Below are positions 24,513 through 32,549 of a stretch of DNA of 64,000 bases, piece by piece (position 1 is the first letter of the stretch; the number at the start of each line of letters is the position of its first letter). The position numbers and the translations under genes are program-made. Source of the stretch: Scatomorpha sp040765295 (GTDB lineage Bacteria > Bacillota > Clostridia > Oscillospirales > Oscillospiraceae); NCBI GenBank assembly GCA_040765295.1, contig JAXGSB010000001.1, positions 1,364,001-1,428,000 of the forward strand, read 5' to 3'. The notes beneath the pieces were generated by a model. The model saw only the letters and a list, made by a program, of their open reading frames with translations. It ran no database searches and had not been told where the DNA came from.

Positions 24513-25709
24513 TTATACGCCGGCTTTCATCTGCAAAAGCTTCACGCTCTCAGGCAGGATGAGTTTTCCGTCCACGCGCTGTGTTGCCTTAAAGCCGACT
24601 TGACCCGTCGCGGCAAAAAGCTCGTTTAATCTTTGGAAAGACCTGCCTTGACGATCGGCAATCCAGTAATAGGAGAAGTCGCCGAACGCAATCGCAAGAG
24701 CTCCAGCTTCCGCCAAGGGCGCAAAGCTTGACGTATAGACCGGACGATTGAGGATGGTATCCGGCGTACCTGCCGTGAGTGCCGGCTGCCAGAGATACTG
24801 ACCCGTCGTGTCTTTTAGCTTTCGAATGAGTTTCACCGTCGCATCGTTCATGATGAAGACGGCATTTTTCCTGTACGGTGCACGAAGCGAATAGAAGAGG
24901 TCAATCAGCTCATCGGCTGTCACTGCCTTGTCCGAAGCGGCTGTAACGCCTATTTCGCCTCCGCCCGTAGTTTGGAAAACGCCTACAGGCTTGCCCACAC
25001 CGTCACCGATGAGGAAGGCCTCCTCTTCTTTAGAGCCCATGCGTCTTCCGAACTCTTTCGCAATATAGCTTTCCAGGTCAAAGACCGAGTCGTTTAAGAG
25101 CTCTTCGGAGACTTTCAGCATGGTCGCCAGCTTATAGGCACCGATGGAGACCTGACCGAAGGCGGGATCGGATTCCGGGATAGCCGCTTCCTCATCCACC
25201 CAGCTGGCCGTGCCTTTCGTCGCAACAACAGGGATTTTGCGGTCACCGGAAGAAGTCTGGATGACATGAGCGAGCTGTCTGAAGATGTTTTCTTCTTCCA
25301 GGGCTTCTACCAGAGTCCTTTCAAACTCATCCGGAGCCAGATAGCCGCCCTCGGAGTCGGTGCCGACCTGCAGGGCATTGGTAACAGGGGCATTCTTCTT
25401 TCGCATAAGGTTCCAGAAGTCCCTTTGATAAGTGTCACTTCCTCTGCCGGTCTTGTCTTCCTTGTCCTGCATGGGGTTTCCCACCACCGGACGGCTGATC
25501 GCTTCACTAAGCTTCATGTCCATGTCTCTTTGGCGTTCAAGCCTGTCGATTTCCTTTCCGAGGTCTACAACTTCCTCTTCCATCTTTTCGTAAGCCGCCG
25601 TGTCTTCTGCTGAGACGATGCCTTTCTCGTCTCGCTTGTCCTCTAAAAAGGTCTTGGCCTTTTCCCAGGTTTCAAGGCGCTTGTTTCTCAGTTCCTGAAT
25701 TTTGTTCAT
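24513..25709 (-). CDS. Major capsid protein, HK97 family
   Basis: 398 residues from the ATG at 25709, which has GGAGG at eight bases; an upstream start at 25802 overlaps the protease gene. The first 85 residues are a charged coiled coil like the HK97 delta scaffolding domain, then the fold core (GGYLAPDEFERTLVEALEEE, IPVVATKGTASWVDEEAAIP, EEAFLIGDGVGKPVGVFQT, AIAFGDFSYYWIADRQGRSF). The encoded protease just upstream should cut off the delta domain during maturation. Confidence 0.95.
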   Translation of the reverse strand: MNKIQELRNKRLETWEKAKTFLEDKRDEKGIVSAEDTAAYEKMEEEVVDLGKEIDRLERQRDMDMKLSEAISRPVVGNPMQDKEDKTGRGSDTYQRDFWNLMRKKNAPVTNALQVGTDSEGGYLAPDEFERTLVEALEEENIFRQLAHVIQTSSGDRKIPVVATKGTASWVDEEAAIPESDPAFGQVSIGAYKLATMLKVSEELLNDSVFDLESYIAKEFGRRMGSKEEEAFLIGDGVGKPVGVFQTTGGGEIGVTAASDKAVTADELIDLFYSLRAPYRKNAVFIMNDATVKLIRKLKDTTGQYLWQPALTAGTPDTILNRPVYTSSFAPLAEAGALAIAFGDFSYYWIADRQGRSFQRLNELFAATGQVGFKATQRVDGKLILPESVKLLQMKAGV

Positions 25710-25722
25710 TTCTTCGTCCTCC

Positions 25723-26487
25723 TTAATGACGTAAAAGTTCGAGCCGTTTTGTAAGCTCTTTGTATTTCGTGCCTGTTTCTTCCAAGTTGTCCGCTTCTTC
25801 ATCGGACCCCGCTTCTTCCTCTTTCTTTGCTAAAACCGCATCGGCACTGATCTTGTTTAAGACCGTGCTCATCATCTTTCTTGCGGCAAAAGCCATACCT
25901 TCCTGAGCTTCTTCCTCCGCTTCCTCCTCTTCATCGTCTCCGGTGAAAAGAAGGCGGTCACAAAAGCCGAGTTCCTTGGCCTTCTTTGCATTCATCCAAG
26001 TCTCGTCATCCATCAGGCGAGAGATTTTATGCCTGGAAAGCCCGGTTTTGAGTTCATAAGCGTTAATGATGGATTCTTTGACTTCGTCTAAGATGTCCAG
26101 TGCCTTTTCCATCTCGTCTTTCCAGCCGTAGGCGGAAGTTTCGGGATTGTGAATCATCATCATGGAAGAAGGACTCATCAACACCTCACCGCCCGCCATC
26201 GCAATGACGGAAGCGGCAGAAGCGGCAATGCCCTCGATTTTCACTGTGATTTTGCCTTTGTGATCCATGAGCATGGTGTAGATCTGCGATGCCGCAAAGA
26301 CATCGCCGCCGGGTGAATTAATCCACACCGTCATATCTCCCGGATGACTTTCCAGCTCCGATAAGAAAAGAGCCGGTGTGACTTCATCGCCAAACCAGCT
26401 CTCTTTTGCAATCGGACCGTCCAGTCTCAGGACGGTTTCTTCCTTTGGATCTCCTCTTTGAAAGACCCAGAATTTACGTTTCTCCAT
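25723..26487 (-). CDS. ClpP-like head maturation protease
   Basis: 254 residues, S14/ClpP fold: WINSPGGDVFAASQIYTM, the serine in GIAASAASVIAMAGG and the histidine in MMMIHNPETSAYG form the catalytic site, with D around YELKTGLSR. The acidic C-terminal 80 residues (DDEEEEAEEEAQEG) may act as a targeting or scaffolding tail. It overlaps the portal gene end and precedes the capsid gene, and should process capsid precursors. Confidence 0.93.
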   Translation of the reverse strand: MEKRKFWVFQRGDPKEETVLRLDGPIAKESWFGDEVTPALFLSELESHPGDMTVWINSPGGDVFAASQIYTMLMDHKGKITVKIEGIAASAASVIAMAGGEVLMSPSSMMMIHNPETSAYGWKDEMEKALDILDEVKESIINAYELKTGLSRHKISRLMDDETWMNAKKAKELGFCDRLLFTGDDEEEEAEEEAQEGMAFAARKMMSTVLNKISADAVLAKKEEEAGSDEEADNLEETGTKYKELTKRLELLRH

Positions 26488-27700
26488 CGCTTTTCACCTC
26501 CTTGCCGGAAAAGATGCCGGCATCTTCAAGTTTCGTCATGTTGCCGTTGATTAAGTACAGATCGCCTCCTTCTTCTTTTGGTATGAGATTCATGTTTTCA
26601 AGCCGCCTGATGTCATTGGCACTCATCCAGCCGTTTTGCCTTGCCGTTGCATAGCCCCTCATTCGGCTTTCATAGTCGCCCCTTAAAAGCCCGTCGACAT
26701 TGAACTCAATGAAATAACGCTGTCTTTCAGCGGGGTACAAAAAAGCCTTGTTCATGGCCTGCTCGAGCCGTACCAGCCAGGGCCTTATCGTGTGAACAAC
26801 AAAGCTGATGGACTGGTGTTCGATATTGGAAAAGGTCGCCTTATCGAGGTCTGCCACCAGATGAGGAGGAACTCGGTAGATGCGGCAGATTTCTTCCGTC
26901 TGGTACTTTCTTGTCTCAAGAAACTGTGCTTCATTTGGCGGAATCCCAATTTGCTTATAGGTCATGCCTTCTTCCAAGACAGCGACTTTGTTGGCATTTC
27001 CCGATCCTTTAAAAAGATCGTTCCAGCTTTCTCTGACCTTGGACGGGTCTTTAAGGGTTCCCGGATGCTCCAAAATACCGCCAGGAGCGGCACCGTTTTG
27101 AAAGAAGCTCGCACCGAACTCCTCGGTTGCCATCGACATGCCGATAGCGTTTCGTGCCATCGCAATCGGTGAGTAGCCCACCAGTCCGTCAAAGCCAAGC
27201 CCCGGGATATGAAGAATTTCCTCTCTTCGAAAGGCAATGTTACTCATCCTGCTTTGGTAAAGGTAGATGAGTTCGTCCGTCTCCGCCCGGCTGACCTGCA
27301 TCTTGTCCGGCATTAAGGGATAAAGCCCGATGATTTCGCCATGTCCATTTCTTACAATCTGGGCATAGGCATTGCCCCATAAAAGAAGATGGGTCATCAG
27401 GGTTTCCCGGAAGATGAAGGATGTCATTTCAGGATTTGGGCTGTCGTGCAGGAGGAAATACAAAGGATGGAGTGTATCCCGTCTTTTTCCTTCCTCGACA
27501 TGTCGGTAAAGGTGTAAGGGCAGGCTCGCAACAGTCTCAGAGATTACCCTGACACAGGCATAAACCGCCGCCGATTGCATGGCATTTTTCTCCGTCACCT
27601 GTTTTCCGGAAGAAGACGGGGCAAAGAAAAACCGGAACACCGACGGTTTGGTCAGCTCCGGCTTGTCCCTGCTTTTGAATAGGTTCTTTAAAAGTCCCAG
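26474..27700 (-). CDS. Portal protein, with likely CTG start
   Basis: Dodecameric DNA-entry ring (Phage_portal family). The core reads SAAVYACVRVISETVASLPL, YAQIVRNGHGEIIGLYPLMP, LTMEERLE-type NEAQFLETRKYQTEEICRIY, RVPPHLVADLDKATFSNIEH. The first ATG/GTG is at 27640 (GTG) and leaves no ribosome binding site. Twenty codons earlier, a CTG at 27700 sits nine bases after GGAGG and gives MGLLKNLFKSRDKP, a usual portal N-terminus; an in-frame TGA lies just three codons before it. I therefore choose CTG, giving 408 residues. Confidence 0.9.
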   Translation of the reverse strand: MGLLKNLFKSRDKPELTKPSVFRFFFAPSSSGKQVTEKNAMQSAAVYACVRVISETVASLPLHLYRHVEEGKRRDTLHPLYFLLHDSPNPEMTSFIFRETLMTHLLLWGNAYAQIVRNGHGEIIGLYPLMPDKMQVSRAETDELIYLYQSRMSNIAFRREEILHIPGLGFDGLVGYSPIAMARNAIGMSMATEEFGASFFQNGAAPGGILEHPGTLKDPSKVRESWNDLFKGSGNANKVAVLEEGMTYKQIGIPPNEAQFLETRKYQTEEICRIYRVPPHLVADLDKATFSNIEHQSISFVVHTIRPWLVRLEQAMNKAFLYPAERQRYFIEFNVDGLLRGDYESRMRGYATARQNGWMSANDIRRLENMNLIPKEEGGDLYLINGNMTKLEDAGIFSGKEVKSDGET

Positions 27701-27723
27701 AGGACATCACCTCCTTATCGTTT

Positions 27724-29325
27724 CTAAAAGAGCAGCAAGCCCCGCTCGTCGTATACAGAGCCGAGGTCGCTTCCCTGATTTCGGATCGCCCGGTCAAGCG
27801 CCATGATGAGTGCCACCGCACCGTCAATCCGCTCGGTCGATTTTTCCTTGTCCGGCTTGATGTTTCCGGCAGGATCAGTTCTTACGAAAATATTATCCAC
27901 GCACCAGCGAAGGACGGGATGTCCTCCGTGAGCAAGTTTTTCTTCCAAGACCAGCTTCATCAGCTCCTTGGTCGGAGGGCTCATATCCTTATAGCCCTGG
28001 CCGAAGGGAACGACGGTAAAGCCCATATCCATGAGGTTCTGGCTCATCTGCACCGCACCCCAGCGGTCAAAGGCGATCTCTTTGATGTTGTACTTCGTAC
28101 CGAGGTCTTCAATAAACTGTTCGATAAAGCCGTAATGCACGACATTTCCTTCGGTCGTAAGAAGAAAACCTTCTTTTTCCCAGACGTCATAGGGCACATG
28201 GTCTCGGCTGACCCGAAGCGAGATATTTTCGTCCGGTATCCAGAAAAAGGGAAGAACATAGTATGGCTCGTTTTCCGTTTCCGGAGGAAAAACCAGGACA
28301 AAGGCCGTCAGGTCTGTGGTGCTTGAGAGGTCAAGCCCGCCGTAACAGACGCGGCCTTCAAGTTTTGTCTCATCAACTGCTATGCTACAGGCATCCCACT
28401 TTTCCATCGGCATCCAGCGGACTGATTGCTTCACCCATTGATTAAGCCTTAATTGACGGAAGATATTTTCTTCCGCCGGGTTCTGCCTTGCACTGTTGCA
28501 GGCGATCCTTAATTTTTCAATATCGACGGTTATGCCAAGAGAAGGATTAGCCTTTTTCCATACTTCTTCATCCATCCAGTCTTCCTCCTCGTCCGCTCCG
28601 AAGATGACAGGATAAAAGCTCGGATCCCTTTTTCTTCCTGCAAGGATATCCTCCGCCTTTTGATGGACTTCCCAGCAAATGGAGTGCCTGTCCGTTCCAG
28701 CTGTTGTAATCAGAAAGTAGAGCGGCTGTTTTCTGGCATCACCAGAGCCTTTGGTCATAACATCGTAGAGCTGACGGTTCGGCTGAGCGTGAAGTTCGTC
28801 AAAGACCACCCCGTGAACGTTAAGCCCGTGCTTGGTATAGGCTTCTGAGGATAAGACCTGATAGAAGCTGTTTAAGGGTTTATAGATAAGCCGCTTTTGC
28901 GAGATCAAAGGCTTGATGCGGGCTTTCAGCGCAGGATTTTGTTCCACCATCTGCACCGCCACATCAAAGACAATGGATGCCTGCTGGCGATCAGCGGCAC
29001 AGCCGTAAATCTCACCGCCGTGCTCGAAGTCGCCGCAGGTAAGGTAAAGGGCAATAGCTGCCGCAAGTTCAGACTTGCCTTGCTTCTTTGGAATCTCCAC
29101 ATAGGCCGTATTAAACTGCCGATAGCCGTTCGGCTTCAAAATGCCGAAGAGGTCTCTTACGATTTGTTCCTGCCAGTCAATCAGCTCGAAAGGTCTGCCG
29201 TACCATTCGCCTTTGGTATGTTTCAAAAGACTGATAAAGGTAACGGCGCGGTCTGTCGCATCTTTGTCGTAACGGGAGGAGGGAAGCTTAAATTTTGTCG
29301 GTTTGTAGTGTTCTAGTTTTCGCAT
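27724..29325 (-). CDS. Terminase large subunit
   Basis: 533 residues; packaging ATPase and nuclease. Walker A-like PKKQGKSELAAAIALY, Walker B VVFDELHAQ, then the nuclease half with YGGLDLSSTTDLTAFVLVF (first metal aspartates), EIAFDRWGAVQMSQNLMDMG and RIDGAVALIMALDRAI. It is of the HK97-type Terminase_1 family used by phages with an HNH protein at the packaging locus. A terminator-like pair of hairpins separates it from the small genes upstream. Confidence 0.95.
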   Translation of the reverse strand: MRKLEHYKPTKFKLPSSRYDKDATDRAVTFISLLKHTKGEWYGRPFELIDWQEQIVRDLFGILKPNGYRQFNTAYVEIPKKQGKSELAAAIALYLTCGDFEHGGEIYGCAADRQQASIVFDVAVQMVEQNPALKARIKPLISQKRLIYKPLNSFYQVLSSEAYTKHGLNVHGVVFDELHAQPNRQLYDVMTKGSGDARKQPLYFLITTAGTDRHSICWEVHQKAEDILAGRKRDPSFYPVIFGADEEEDWMDEEVWKKANPSLGITVDIEKLRIACNSARQNPAEENIFRQLRLNQWVKQSVRWMPMEKWDACSIAVDETKLEGRVCYGGLDLSSTTDLTAFVLVFPPETENEPYYVLPFFWIPDENISLRVSRDHVPYDVWEKEGFLLTTEGNVVHYGFIEQFIEDLGTKYNIKEIAFDRWGAVQMSQNLMDMGFTVVPFGQGYKDMSPPTKELMKLVLEEKLAHGGHPVLRWCVDNIFVRTDPAGNIKPDKEKSTERIDGAVALIMALDRAIRNQGSDLGSVYDERGLLLF

Positions 29326-29344
29326 CCAAGCCTCCTTTACGCAT

Positions 29345-29398
29345 AAAAAAAACGACCCCTAAGGCCGTACCACGAGCAAAAGCCCCTAAGGGCTGATG
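29345..29398 (-). terminator. Tandem hairpin terminator ahead of the terminase gene
   Basis: On the minus strand AGCCC/GGGCT with a T-run, then ACGGCC/GGTCGT followed by eight T's. It lies inside the otherwise unidirectional late operon and may be controlled by antitermination or simply weaken read-through. Confidence 0.55.
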
Positions 29399-29418
29399 CT
29401 TTCTATTTTTTCTTTTAG

Positions 29419-29673
29419 TTAATCCTGCTTAAAGCACCACTTGATGGCATGACCGCTGTCAGGAAAACTCTCATCGGCTTCTTTGATCAGCGAAAGCCTT
29501 GCTTCTATCCTGCTCGGAGCATCTTCCAAATCCACCATTTCGTAAATCTTAGCGGTATATTTGCCGAATCGGTTCATGTCTGTTACAAAAACCCGCTCTT
29601 TCCATTGCACTATGGCACCGTAGCAGGGGCTGATATTCATGGCCTGTTTTTCAATCGTGGTAAACTCTCTCAT
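29419..29673 (-). CDS. Hypothetical phage protein, 84 residues
   Basis: Not recognised. Sequence includes IEKQAMNISPCYGAIVQWKE and TDMNRFGKYTAKIYEMVDLE. It is translated by ATGA overlap with the small basic gene before it and is part of a cluster of small genes between the methyltransferases and TerL, as is common in related prophages. Confidence 0.7.
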   Translation of the reverse strand: MREFTTIEKQAMNISPCYGAIVQWKERVFVTDMNRFGKYTAKIYEMVDLEDAPSRIEARLSLIKEADESFPDSGHAIKWCFKQD

Positions 29674-29828
29674 TTCTTCAGACTCCTTTTAAGGTACTCA
29701 TTCCAGCTGATTTTGCCGTCTTCATAGTCTGCTTTTGCAGGATCCTTTTCTCTTTCTAAACGCTTCTTTTCGTTTCTTCGTCTCGTTGCTTCTAAAAAGG
29801 TCTGTCTCTTCAGTTCCTTGTTTGTCAT
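29670..29828 (-). CDS. Small basic phage protein, 52 residues
   Basis: MTNKELKRQTFLEATRRR, then a lysine- and glutamate-rich helix and a C-terminal DYEDGKISWNEYLKRSLKK. GGAGG precedes the ATG at good spacing and the stop overlaps the next start (ATGA), so it is a real gene although short. The function is unknown; the DGKISWNEY end recurs in small phage proteins near terminases. Its leader is one of two repeated copies. Confidence 0.65.
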   Translation of the reverse strand: MTNKELKRQTFLEATRRRNEKKRLEREKDPAKADYEDGKISWNEYLKRSLKK

Positions 29829-29922
29829 GGGCTTTTCCTCCTTCGTTTTTGTACGTACATATTCGCTCTAAAAGAAGAATAAGCCAAGTCATAAAACCCT
29901 TTATTTGCGAGGTTTTTAGGGA
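29829..29922 (-). repeat. Leader repeat, copy 1, with short upstream frame
   Basis: About 95 bases before the 52-residue gene match those before the 58-residue gene at 31179-31276 with few changes. Within both runs a frame beginning MTWLILLLER after a weak AAGG site. Most base changes between copies are at third positions of this frame, which hints at translation. Confidence 0.6.
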
Positions 29923-29946
29923 TATTCTGCACAAAGATACACTTCT

Positions 29947-30141
29947 TTATTTGTCGCTGACCGACAAGTATTTCTCATCACCCGTGAAGATAAACTTTGA
30001 ATACCTGTCTCGGTGTTCTTCGATGAAAATCACAAGCTCGTAAAAATTCATTTCACTAGCGATGTACTGCACCGTGCGGCTATCCAGCATATTGGTCTTT
30101 CCGCTGTCACGGACGGCTATAATCTGTTCTTTTAAGCTCAT
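29947..30141 (-). CDS. DUF5049-like phage protein
   Basis: 64 residues: MSLKEQIIAVRDSGKTNMLD, then SRTVQYIASEMNFYELVIFI and EEHRDRYSKFIFTGDEKY. The pattern (short N-terminal helix, NMLD, hydrophobic NFYELVIFIEE) matches a small conserved family seen in Clostridia prophages and annotated as DUF5049. Overlaps the DUF4314 gene by 4 bases. Function unknown. Confidence 0.65.
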   Translation of the reverse strand: MSLKEQIIAVRDSGKTNMLDSRTVQYIASEMNFYELVIFIEEHRDRYSKFIFTGDEKYLSVSDK

Positions 30142-30362
30142 CGGTCAATCCTCCTTACCAAGTCTTCACCGTAGACGACATTCAGTCCCGAGCCGTTATC
30201 CCAGCTGACTAAAATGCTGCCGATATCATCCACGGCAATGACTGTGCCTTTTGTTCCGACAGGAGGTGCCTGCGGGTCATCCATCTTTAAAAGTTCTACT
30301 CTGGCTCCCTTCGGATAGGCTTTTCTTAAACCCTCAAGGGCATATTTATTAAGCGTTCTCAT
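30138..30362 (-). CDS. DUF4314 domain protein
   Basis: 74 residues, a small SH3-like beta barrel: PKGARVELLKMDDPQAPPVG, then GTKGTVIAVDDIGSILVSWD and NGSGLNVVYGEDLVRRI. This is the DUF4314 pattern found widely in phages and conjugative elements. Probably binds nucleic acid or protein; the role is not known. It overlaps both neighbours and is translationally coupled. Confidence 0.85.
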   Translation of the reverse strand: MRTLNKYALEGLRKAYPKGARVELLKMDDPQAPPVGTKGTVIAVDDIGSILVSWDNGSGLNVVYGEDLVRRIDR

Positions 30363-30999
30363 GGGCTTCCTCCTTGGAATATCGATGAGAAGAAGAACCG
30401 CTTAAGTGCTGCAAGAGCATCTTTCTTGCTTCCTTGTACTCGTCTCCGATGTAGCCGAGCCTTAAGAGAAAACAGCGGAAGCTGTACTTTTCGTTGTCCG
30501 TCACGGTTTCTCGCTCCAGAACTCTTTTTTGTTCTTTGGCCATCCGGCAGAGTTTTGACACAAATTCCGTATAAATCCTTGCTTCATCGGCATCAAGAAC
30601 TCGGTCAAACCAAGGAAAATCCACGGTTTCAATTTCTCTAAGTGCAACCGTTCTGTCAGCGTTTAACGCCTTTTTGATAAGAGCACCTTTGGACTCTAAA
30701 ATCCGATCAAGCTTTTGCATGGTTTCCGTTGAAAAATATTCTGTGGGAAGTGAGATGGTAAAGCTGTCTTTTGAGGTCTTAAAGCCCTGAGCTTCAAGTT
30801 CTTTTTCAATCCTCTCCACATCCTCTTTTAAGAAGTTTACGCCCCAGATGAAGGTGCCGTCTTTTTCTAAAAAAGAGTTTCCGATGCGATAGCTCATGGA
30901 CGGCATACCTAGGTAGTTCACTTCCGTTTCAAGAATGCCCGCCAAGGCTTTGGCGAGGTCTTTTCTTTTGTATCCTTCGAGTAAGAATCTTGTTTCCAT
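30349..30999 (-). CDS. Conserved prophage protein, unknown function
   Basis: 216 residues, of a family often labelled virulence-related in Clostridia prophages without experimental basis. It starts METRFLLEGYKRKDLAKALA and has GMPSMSYRIGNSFLEKDGTF, LPTEYFSTETMQKLDRILES and a helical C-terminus. GGGGAGG lies five bases before the start and overlaps the stop of the 58-residue gene. No motif points to an activity. Confidence 0.7.
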   Translation of the reverse strand: METRFLLEGYKRKDLAKALAGILETEVNYLGMPSMSYRIGNSFLEKDGTFIWGVNFLKEDVERIEKELEAQGFKTSKDSFTISLPTEYFSTETMQKLDRILESKGALIKKALNADRTVALREIETVDFPWFDRVLDADEARIYTEFVSKLCRMAKEQKRVLERETVTDNEKYSFRCFLLRLGYIGDEYKEARKMLLQHLSGSSSHRYSKEEAHENA

Positions 31000-31001
31000 A
31001 A

Positions 31002-31178
31002 CTACCTCCCCGCTTCCGAGCGTCCAAGCTCATAGGCTTTTTCCAGAAGTTCTCTAAGTCCCCAGACGCTGATTTCGTGAAAATCGAGCGAGCCGCTGTT
31101 TCTGCTCTCAAGCGTTTCAATGTCGGGATAGCGTTGCTTGACGATAGCTTCCAGTTTCTTTTCTAAATCTTTTTTCAT
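31002..31178 (-). CDS. Small conserved phage protein (DUF6900-like)
   Basis: 58 residues: MKKDLEKKLEAIVKQRYPDI, ETLESRNSGSLDFHEISVWG, LRELLEKAYELGRS. AAGGAGG precedes the ATG. The LESRNSDxLDFHEVSVWxLRxALxxAYxAG pattern is common in Clostridia phage and ICE small proteins. Function unknown. Shares its leader repeat with the gene at 29670-29828. Confidence 0.7.
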   Translation of the reverse strand: MKKDLEKKLEAIVKQRYPDIETLESRNSGSLDFHEISVWGLRELLEKAYELGRSEAGR

Positions 31179-31276
31179 GGCTTTTTCCTCCTTCGTTTTT
31201 GTATGTACATGTTCGCTCTAAAAGGAGGATAAGCCAAGTCATAAAAGCCTTTATTTGCAGGGTTTTCAGGCTATTT
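31179..31276 (-). repeat. Leader repeat, copy 2
   Basis: Partner of 29829-29922, in the same orientation and directly upstream of a small gene start. It carries the same MTWLILLLER frame, with one conservative and several synonymous codon changes. Confidence 0.6.
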
Positions 31277-31304
31277 ACCGGACAATTTTACACCCGTATT
31301 TTTG

Positions 31305-32549
31305 TTATAAACCGACAGTTTTGACAAGCTTTTTATAAGGGATTTTCTTGCCGCCTCGTAATGCAAAAACGTCCGAACTGTCGCCTGACTTAAATTCCAC
31401 ATACCGCCTTAAAATGACCGATGCGTACTTTTCATCAATCTCTGCCATGTAGCAGATGCGGTCTGTTTGCTCACAGGCGATAAGAGTGGAACCGCTGCCG
31501 CCGAAAAGATCCAGTACGATGCTGTTTGCCCGGCTTGAGTTTTGAATCGGGTAGGATAAAAGGTCAATCGGTTTTGAGGTCGGATGGTTCTCGTTCTTCT
31601 TCGGTTTATTAAACTGCCAGACGGTCTTTTCCGCACGGCCTGCATACCATTCATGCTTGCCCTTTTTGTTCCAGCCGAAAAGAATCGGTTCATGTGACCA
31701 CTGGTAGGGAGACCTTCCCAGCACCAGCGAGTCTTTTGCCCAGATGCAGACACCGGATAAGTGAAAGCCGGCATCTTCAAAAGCCTTTCTGAAGGTGAGC
31801 CCTTCCGTATCTGCATGAAAGACATAGGCGGAAGCTCCGGCTTCGGAAACCTCGATCATATTTTTAAAAGAACTTAGGAGAAAATCGTAAAATTCCTCCG
31901 CTTTCAGGTTATCGTTTTTGATGGAAAGACCGGATGCACTCTCGTAACTTACCGCATAGGGCGGATCGGTTAAAATCAGGTTTGCTTTCTTTTTGTCCAT
32001 GAGCGTTTCCACATCCGAAAGATTGGTCGCATCTCCACAGATAAGACGGTGCCTTCCGACTGACCAGACATCGCCCGGCTCTACAAAGCTTGCTTCTTCC
32101 AGGGCAGCCGTTAAATCAAAGTCGTCTTCCTCGGTTTCGATCTCGCCTAAGAGTTTATGAAGTTCAGCGTCGGTAAAGCCTAAAAGATCGAGGTCAAAGT
32201 CCGCACCTTCCAGTTCCGAAAGCTCTATCGACAGCATTTCTTCATCCCAGCCGGCGTTCAGCGCAAGGCGGTTATCCGCCAAAATATAGGCGCGCTTTTG
32301 CGCTTCGGTTAAATGCTCCACAAATACGCAAGGAACTTCCGTTAATCCTTCTTCCTTGGCCGCAATAATTCTGCCGTGCCCTGCGATGATGTTGTAGTCC
32401 TTGTCAACCAGGCAGGGATTGATGAAACCGAACTCCCGGATGGAAGATCGAAGCTGAAGGATTTGTTCTTTGCTGTGCGTTCTGGCATTTCTGGCATAGG
32501 GAACGAGTTTATCAATGGGAACTTTCTCAAGGTGCTCCGTCATTTTCAT
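31305..32549 (-). CDS. ParB-domain DNA adenine/cytosine-N4 methyltransferase
   Basis: 415 residues. An N-terminal ParB-like domain (VPIDKLVPYARNARTHSKEQ, FINPCLVDKDYNIIAGHGRI) is fused to a beta-class amino methyltransferase with motif IV DPPY (about residue 200) and motif I FGGSGST near the C-terminus. Such phage enzymes modify phage DNA, probably against restriction. No cognate restriction gene lies beside it. It overlaps metK by 4 bases, suggesting the cofactor and the enzyme are made together. Confidence 0.92.
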   Translation of the reverse strand: MKMTEHLEKVPIDKLVPYARNARTHSKEQILQLRSSIREFGFINPCLVDKDYNIIAGHGRIIAAKEEGLTEVPCVFVEHLTEAQKRAYILADNRLALNAGWDEEMLSIELSELEGADFDLDLLGFTDAELHKLLGEIETEEDDFDLTAALEEASFVEPGDVWSVGRHRLICGDATNLSDVETLMDKKKANLILTDPPYAVSYESASGLSIKNDNLKAEEFYDFLLSSFKNMIEVSEAGASAYVFHADTEGLTFRKAFEDAGFHLSGVCIWAKDSLVLGRSPYQWSHEPILFGWNKKGKHEWYAGRAEKTVWQFNKPKKNENHPTSKPIDLLSYPIQNSSRANSIVLDLFGGSGSTLIACEQTDRICYMAEIDEKYASVILRRYVEFKSGDSSDVFALRGGKKIPYKKLVKTVGL

